NCBI GenBank assembly: GCA_965153455.1
Contig: OZ234502.1
Coordinates: 227,267 to 291,266, forward strand
DNA from: Sphagnum compactum
Taxonomy: Eukaryota > Bryophyta > Sphagnopsida > Sphagnales
Length of the DNA: 64,000 nucleotides
Direction: 5' to 3'
The notes under the pieces were generated by a model that saw only the letters and a list, made by a program, of their open reading frames with translations, ran no database searches and was not told where the DNA came from. Below are positions 59,624 through 64,000 of the stretch, in pieces. How positions within the stretch are numbered: position 1 is the stretch's first letter; each line of letters begins with the position of its first letter. Both the position numbers and the translations under genes were made by a program.

Positions 59624-61281
59624 CACTAGAAAAAATTTGGAAATAAATGATTACATTTTTAGTTGCAAAAGACAAAATTTTAATCATAACAGACATATGT
59701 GACTACAAACCTTGTAGTCACCTTGGACAAATAGCAAAAGACAACCACTCGCAAAAAATTTCACGTGGCATGTATAGTCACACCGGTAGACGCATATCAT
59801 TTGCAACTATAGGGATTTTTCATCCATTGACTAATCATAGGATTATGCAACTACATAAAATATTGGGTAGCATTTTTAACATAATTAAGTTTAAATGATT
59901 TAATGTATTTTTAAATTAAATTTATTTAATTTATTATTTTATATTATATAAACAATATTATTGGTAATTTCATAAAATTTTCAACCTATCGATTATTGAC
60001 ATGTGTCACTCTTTAGGCTAGACTAAAACCTAATTTAAATAGATAGGTAAGCCACTTAGTCTAGGTACCTAGGTGAACCTAGGTACACACCTAGGTTAAA
60101 TAATCTAACTATGTAGGGTACATATGATCACCATACCATCATGGACCATAACTATGTCATTTGTGAAGTTTGATCCTTATAACCCGAAGGATGGATATCA
60201 ACTATTTGCCATCAAACCACCCCATTTGATGTGAAAATATAATGGAATGCATTCTATTTAACCCATACTCTACTTTAAACATTACAAAACATCATTTTCA
60301 ATATTTAATATTTTATTTATAGTTGTCCAAATGGAAAAACTTTAAGTTGATTTTTAAATTACTTTCAATGACATACACAATTAAATATACTTTTCTTCCA
60401 AAAATAAAAACTAATTTGAATAAATGTTTTTTCAATTTTGTTAAATTGAATTACATTTTGATGATGATTCGTTCGAATTTTCTTTCCAAGCACAAGATTT
60501 ATAAATGAAAAATAATTTATGACTAAGTTTTAATAATAAATAGATAAATAAATAACCTCCCACATATTGTCTTTCATTCATTAAAAAACATATTATATAA
60601 TGTGCTTGTAATATACCATAAAATTAATTAATTCACATACAATTTCTATAAATGGATAATATATCTATCACATTTAAAAATATATATATATCATACTTGA
60701 TTCTAAATATAATAAGTTGGAATTCTACCAATAAAATATATTATATAATATTTATAAATAGATCATAACTCAAATATATTTAATAATAATATAATAATTT
60801 GTACTATCAAGGTCAATAAACAGTACAAAATACCAATAAATAGTTAGAGACAAGTTGATTATCAAACAAATAATGTAATTCCAAAGATGCCACATATGTT
60901 TTAATGATCAAAATAATGTAAAATGGAAAATTTATTGGCCCTAGTTGCTAGAATAGCTATGACCAATTACAAAAACAACTAGGTTTTCATCCATCCAAGG
61001 ATTCATTCACTATATTGGATGAAAAATTTGCACTTTCATATTATTTTTCCATCCAAACATGTAATTGTCACAAATTATAGTCGCATTTGCAATTTCATTT
61101 GATGATATCAACATTATAATTGTATATGGACCACAATAGTCACATATATGACTACATACATTTACAACTAAAATGACATGTAGGAATGACCTAACTATAG
61201 TTGTAAAAATGGTTGATTTGGACGTTAGTCACATCTATAATCGTAACCATATGGTTGGAGTGGACAAAATTTCTTCTAGTG
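59624..61281. mobile_element. Non-autonomous CACTA element, 1658 bp, inserted in the Gypsy RNase H
   Basis: Ends are CACTAGAAAAAATTTGG and CAAAATTTCTTCTAGTG (inverted, one mismatch in the first 15). CAT flanks both sides (59621-59623 and 61282-61284), a 3-bp target duplication. Subterminal TAGTCAC / AGTTGCAA motifs repeat in both orientations, as in En/Spm-like elements. No transposase. Excising it joins the Gypsy residues FVMPYA to S and SNNK, restoring the RNase H reading. Confidence 0.93.
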
Positions 61282-61560
61282 CATATGGCATTACAAATTT
61301 TCAACCATCATCATCAAGTTGGGTGAATACCACTCCCAACTTTAAAATATTCCAATTAGTGTGTAATTAAATTTGGTGTTTTCAAAATGTGTTGCTTTAA
61401 AATGGGAGTAAAAATGAGCTCGACCTTCAACTCCTGAAAAGATTACTTTTGTGCATCATCCTAGATATATTTTTAGTCAATATTTGTCAACTAGGTTAAA
61501 GGTTTAGCAATGTTATTAAATCCATTAACAAACTTTTAGTAATAATTACACATGTTGAGG

Positions 61561-64000
61561 AAGGTTCACTTGCACTAATTAAAATTCAATGGTTGGTTTG
61601 AAGTGCAAATTAAGGCAGACAATAAGGATATTTTGAATTTTGTTTTTAAAAAGAAGATTCAAATTACTCTTCTTCCATGAGGTTTTGGGAGTACATTGTA
61701 AGATTGTAGAACGGTATGAAAAAGAAGGAGAAAAAACTTGAACATGGAACATGGAATTTTGTTTCTTGATTTGATGATGTAATTTTTTATTTTCAATCAT
61801 GAAGGATTGAGGAAACTATAATGTTTTGATAAGACATCTATGTAGGACGTACAAAATCATTGCCATAATCATGAATTGTATTTTTTTGGTATGTTTCTTT
61901 TTGTAGAATATAGAGTGTGCATTTTGAGATATATAATTTGTTACAAGAATACTACATTATAAAAGTTTTGTAAAATTCATATTTATCATTTGGCGACCAT
62001 CCCTAAGATGAATTCAAGAGAAAAATCAAAATTTTCACATTCTATTTAATGATATTGTTGTTTTCTAAAGACGAAATGATAAAAAAGATCAATTTTTTTC
62101 ATATTTTTATAGTTTCTTATTTGATGAATTTGTTTTGATAAGAACCTGAATAAGGTAGATATCACAAAGGTTTGGTTCTAAAGAAAAAAGTTGATAAATT
62201 TAAAAATGGAGATGATAAGATTTTTAAAACAAAAAAGTTATTTAGTAGTTTGCTTTGTTGTCGTATAATTAACCACTAGAGGAGGGTAGGGAAAACTTGG
62301 ACAATGATGAAATTAGAAACGTAATACAAGTTGTAGAAGTTGAACTACAAGAAGAATACTTGGAAGAACAAACATATGGAATTGAAGCAGGTTATCAACA
62401 CAAGAGATAAGAATTATGTTTGGAATGCAAAACTCAACTTGTGTTTTTTTCTAGTATACGAATGATTATAAAGATTAGTGGGAACTAGTTGCAAATAAAT
62501 GAACCAAGGATGATGATGCAAAATTGGCAAAGTACAATTCAACCTTAAAAATAGGTTTGGAACTAATGATTCCATAGTGTAGATTAAGTTCCAAAAACCC
62601 TACCAAAATAATGCACTTATTATCAACATGAGGGCCATGTAATTACTGAATGTCCTTAGGTGTAGTCATATACTAACATTTACCAAAAGTACTAGTAGTC
62701 GTAACCACTGTTTAATTTTTTGAACTTTGGACTGTAAATAATAATAATAATAATAATAAATTAATTAATTAATATTTTAAAATAAAATGTTATTGTGAAA
62801 ACGTTATGTACATATCATAAAAAAATTTATTCAATCTAATGAATGAAAAATACGTATAAAGATCTTTAACCTCTTGTAACCACTACTTAAAAGTTGCATG
62901 AAAGTAACTTAAAAACAATTTTGACATTAAAAGCACAATTTGAAATTAAATTTTAATCACATATTTTGGGAATGTTTAATATACATGTTAACAGAAAAGC
63001 ATTAAGAAAATTAAAAAGATATATTTTAAATGTTTTTTGAAAGACGTATTAAAAAAATTCTTAAAATATTTTAAAAATAAAACAATGGTGTAAGAGGGCA
63101 TGTGTGGCTCTTAATAGAGTGGTTGGACCCCTTTTCATTGAAGAATCTATCGAAAAAGGACTAATGGATCAAGCTACAAATGAAGTTCATTGGTCTTTAA
63201 TCATTACATTCCTGTATTTTTTCAAAATGAATTCATGATAGGAAAGGTACATATAACAATAAAATATTTCAAAAATTTAAATTTTACCAATAGACTAATG
63301 TGGTTACTCATTATGTTAAGTCTTGATCAATGGTTCTTTTCCAATTTTTTGATGTTACATCATTGGTTAACATCCGAAAGGGATTTGCATTAAATGGTTA
63401 TAAGTTTGTACAATTCAATGTTTAAATAATGAAATTATAGGTTTAGTAAATGTTACCAGACTAAAATTAGAATCCAAATGTGTTGAAAAAAAAATGTTTT
63501 GTTTTTAGAAAAGTGGGAATATTGTGATGATTTATTTTTTTAATTTCGATTTTTCACATTTTGGAAAAAAATTACACTAGATAAATAGTGTTGAAGTTTT
63601 CAAAATCAAAACTTTCTTGAAAATTTTCATCCAAAGTTTTAACATGTGAATATGTTTTGTATGAATTCTTTTCAAGAAAGGGTTAATGAGATGGTGGAAG
63701 TCAAAATTGTGGACAAAATCCTACCAAATTCTGATATGAAATTCATATGTGCATTGAATTTGAAAAAAATAAAATGGGTTTATCATGTTTAACACAAACA
63801 ACTTATTGTTGGTCAACATATAGATGAATTAAATTCCAACATGGCCAATTTGTGCTACTATTTTCAATCCTCATGTTTAAATTCAAACAAATTGTTTTGT
63901 ATTATAAGCATGTTATTTCAACTTGCAAAATGTGTTTAATACAATCATTTTCAATTTAACTTATTTTTTTTAAATTAAATTTTCCTTAGATTATTTATGA
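61561..64000. other. AT-rich DNA, nothing recognised
   Basis: The upstream RT of the Gypsy element would lie here on the minus strand but could not be recognised beyond about 61560. A TAA/ATTA microsatellite spans about 62737-62775. Short frames have no domain. Confidence 0.5.

Larger units (their letters stand above)
52640..61560 (-). mobile_element. Decayed Ty3/Gypsy element, RT thumb to integrase with C-terminal PHD-type finger, twice interrupted
   Basis: Read on the minus strand from the right. RT connection near 61300-61560 (KFVNGFNNIAKPLT, FQELKVELIFTPILK). RNase H (QLDDDG, FVMPYAS) is split by the CACTA element and continues near 59450-59620 (SSYEGECF, FTLVIDHQPFKF, then NADGL near 59370). 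The linker at 58890-59300 is followed, across the RopGAP element, by the HHCC-type region (CVVCDQVWASFNSPT, about 53745-53800) and the integrase core (YVLVVIDHFSQWLELVPL, FLDMVLSRFG, ILIDQGTKL, about 53480-53660). The C-terminal part shows DCPNVWLQACEQ and MPMVMENLAI (about 53090-53190) and then FCDQCSKGWHMGCLMPPLEE (about 52690-52750), a PHD-like Cys/His finger. Many CAA-to-TAA and TGG-to-TAG stops. LTRs were not found. Confidence 0.85.

Overview
This is AT-rich nuclear DNA from a land plant. It has GT-AG introns, decayed plant DNA transposons and LTR elements, and three recognisable plant gene families: a hydrolase-NB-ARC-LRR (HNL) immune receptor, the telomere protein CTC1 and a CRIB-RhoGAP (RopGAP). 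HNL receptors are known from liverworts and other non-flowering plants and are absent from flowering plants, so a bryophyte or other non-seed plant is likely. The style of the MULE, Gypsy and HNL proteins reminds me of mosses such as Sphagnum, but that is memory, not a search.

Layout. 1-2636 holds the first two exons of one HNL gene (minus strand, open at the left edge) and its 5' flank. 2637-10200 is repeat-rich spacer. 10.2-31.3 kb is a pair of direct repeats of about 9 kb. Each carries a MULE transposase remnant, long non-coding arms full of a GGTATTGCA motif, a swapped core, and a fold-back module that includes inverted HNL 5'-flank sequence. 31.4-37.0 kb (minus) is a multi-exon CTC1 gene with several apparent frameshifts; its last codons and 3' end are shared with an HNL intron. 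37.2-40.3 kb is empty. 40.3-48.7 kb (minus) is a second, nearly complete HNL gene. All six exons can be placed, but it is a pseudogene: nonsense codons, a frameshift, a solo LTR inside its LRR array, and no serine at the hydrolase nucleophile site. Its first two exons and flank (46795-49431) are a near-identical copy of 1-2636. 49.4-52.6 kb is empty. 52.6-61.6 kb is a nest: a decayed minus-strand Gypsy element whose integrase ends in a PHD-type zinc finger, interrupted by a CACTA element (59624-61281) and by a 5.1-kb terminal-inverted-repeat element (53809-58885) carrying the 5' half of a RopGAP gene. The last 2.4 kb holds nothing recognisable.

How the parts relate. The window is a duplicated NLR locus expanded and broken by transposons. 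The left HNL copy is intact as far as it can be seen; the right copy is dead. Most lesions in coding remnants (HNL, RopGAP, MULE, Gypsy) are CAA to TAA or TGG to TGA/TAG, the C-to-T pattern expected from deamination of methylated cytosine in silenced DNA. Several 1-nt frame breaks lie in homopolymers and could be assembly errors. No RNA genes, CRISPR or bacterial-type features were seen.
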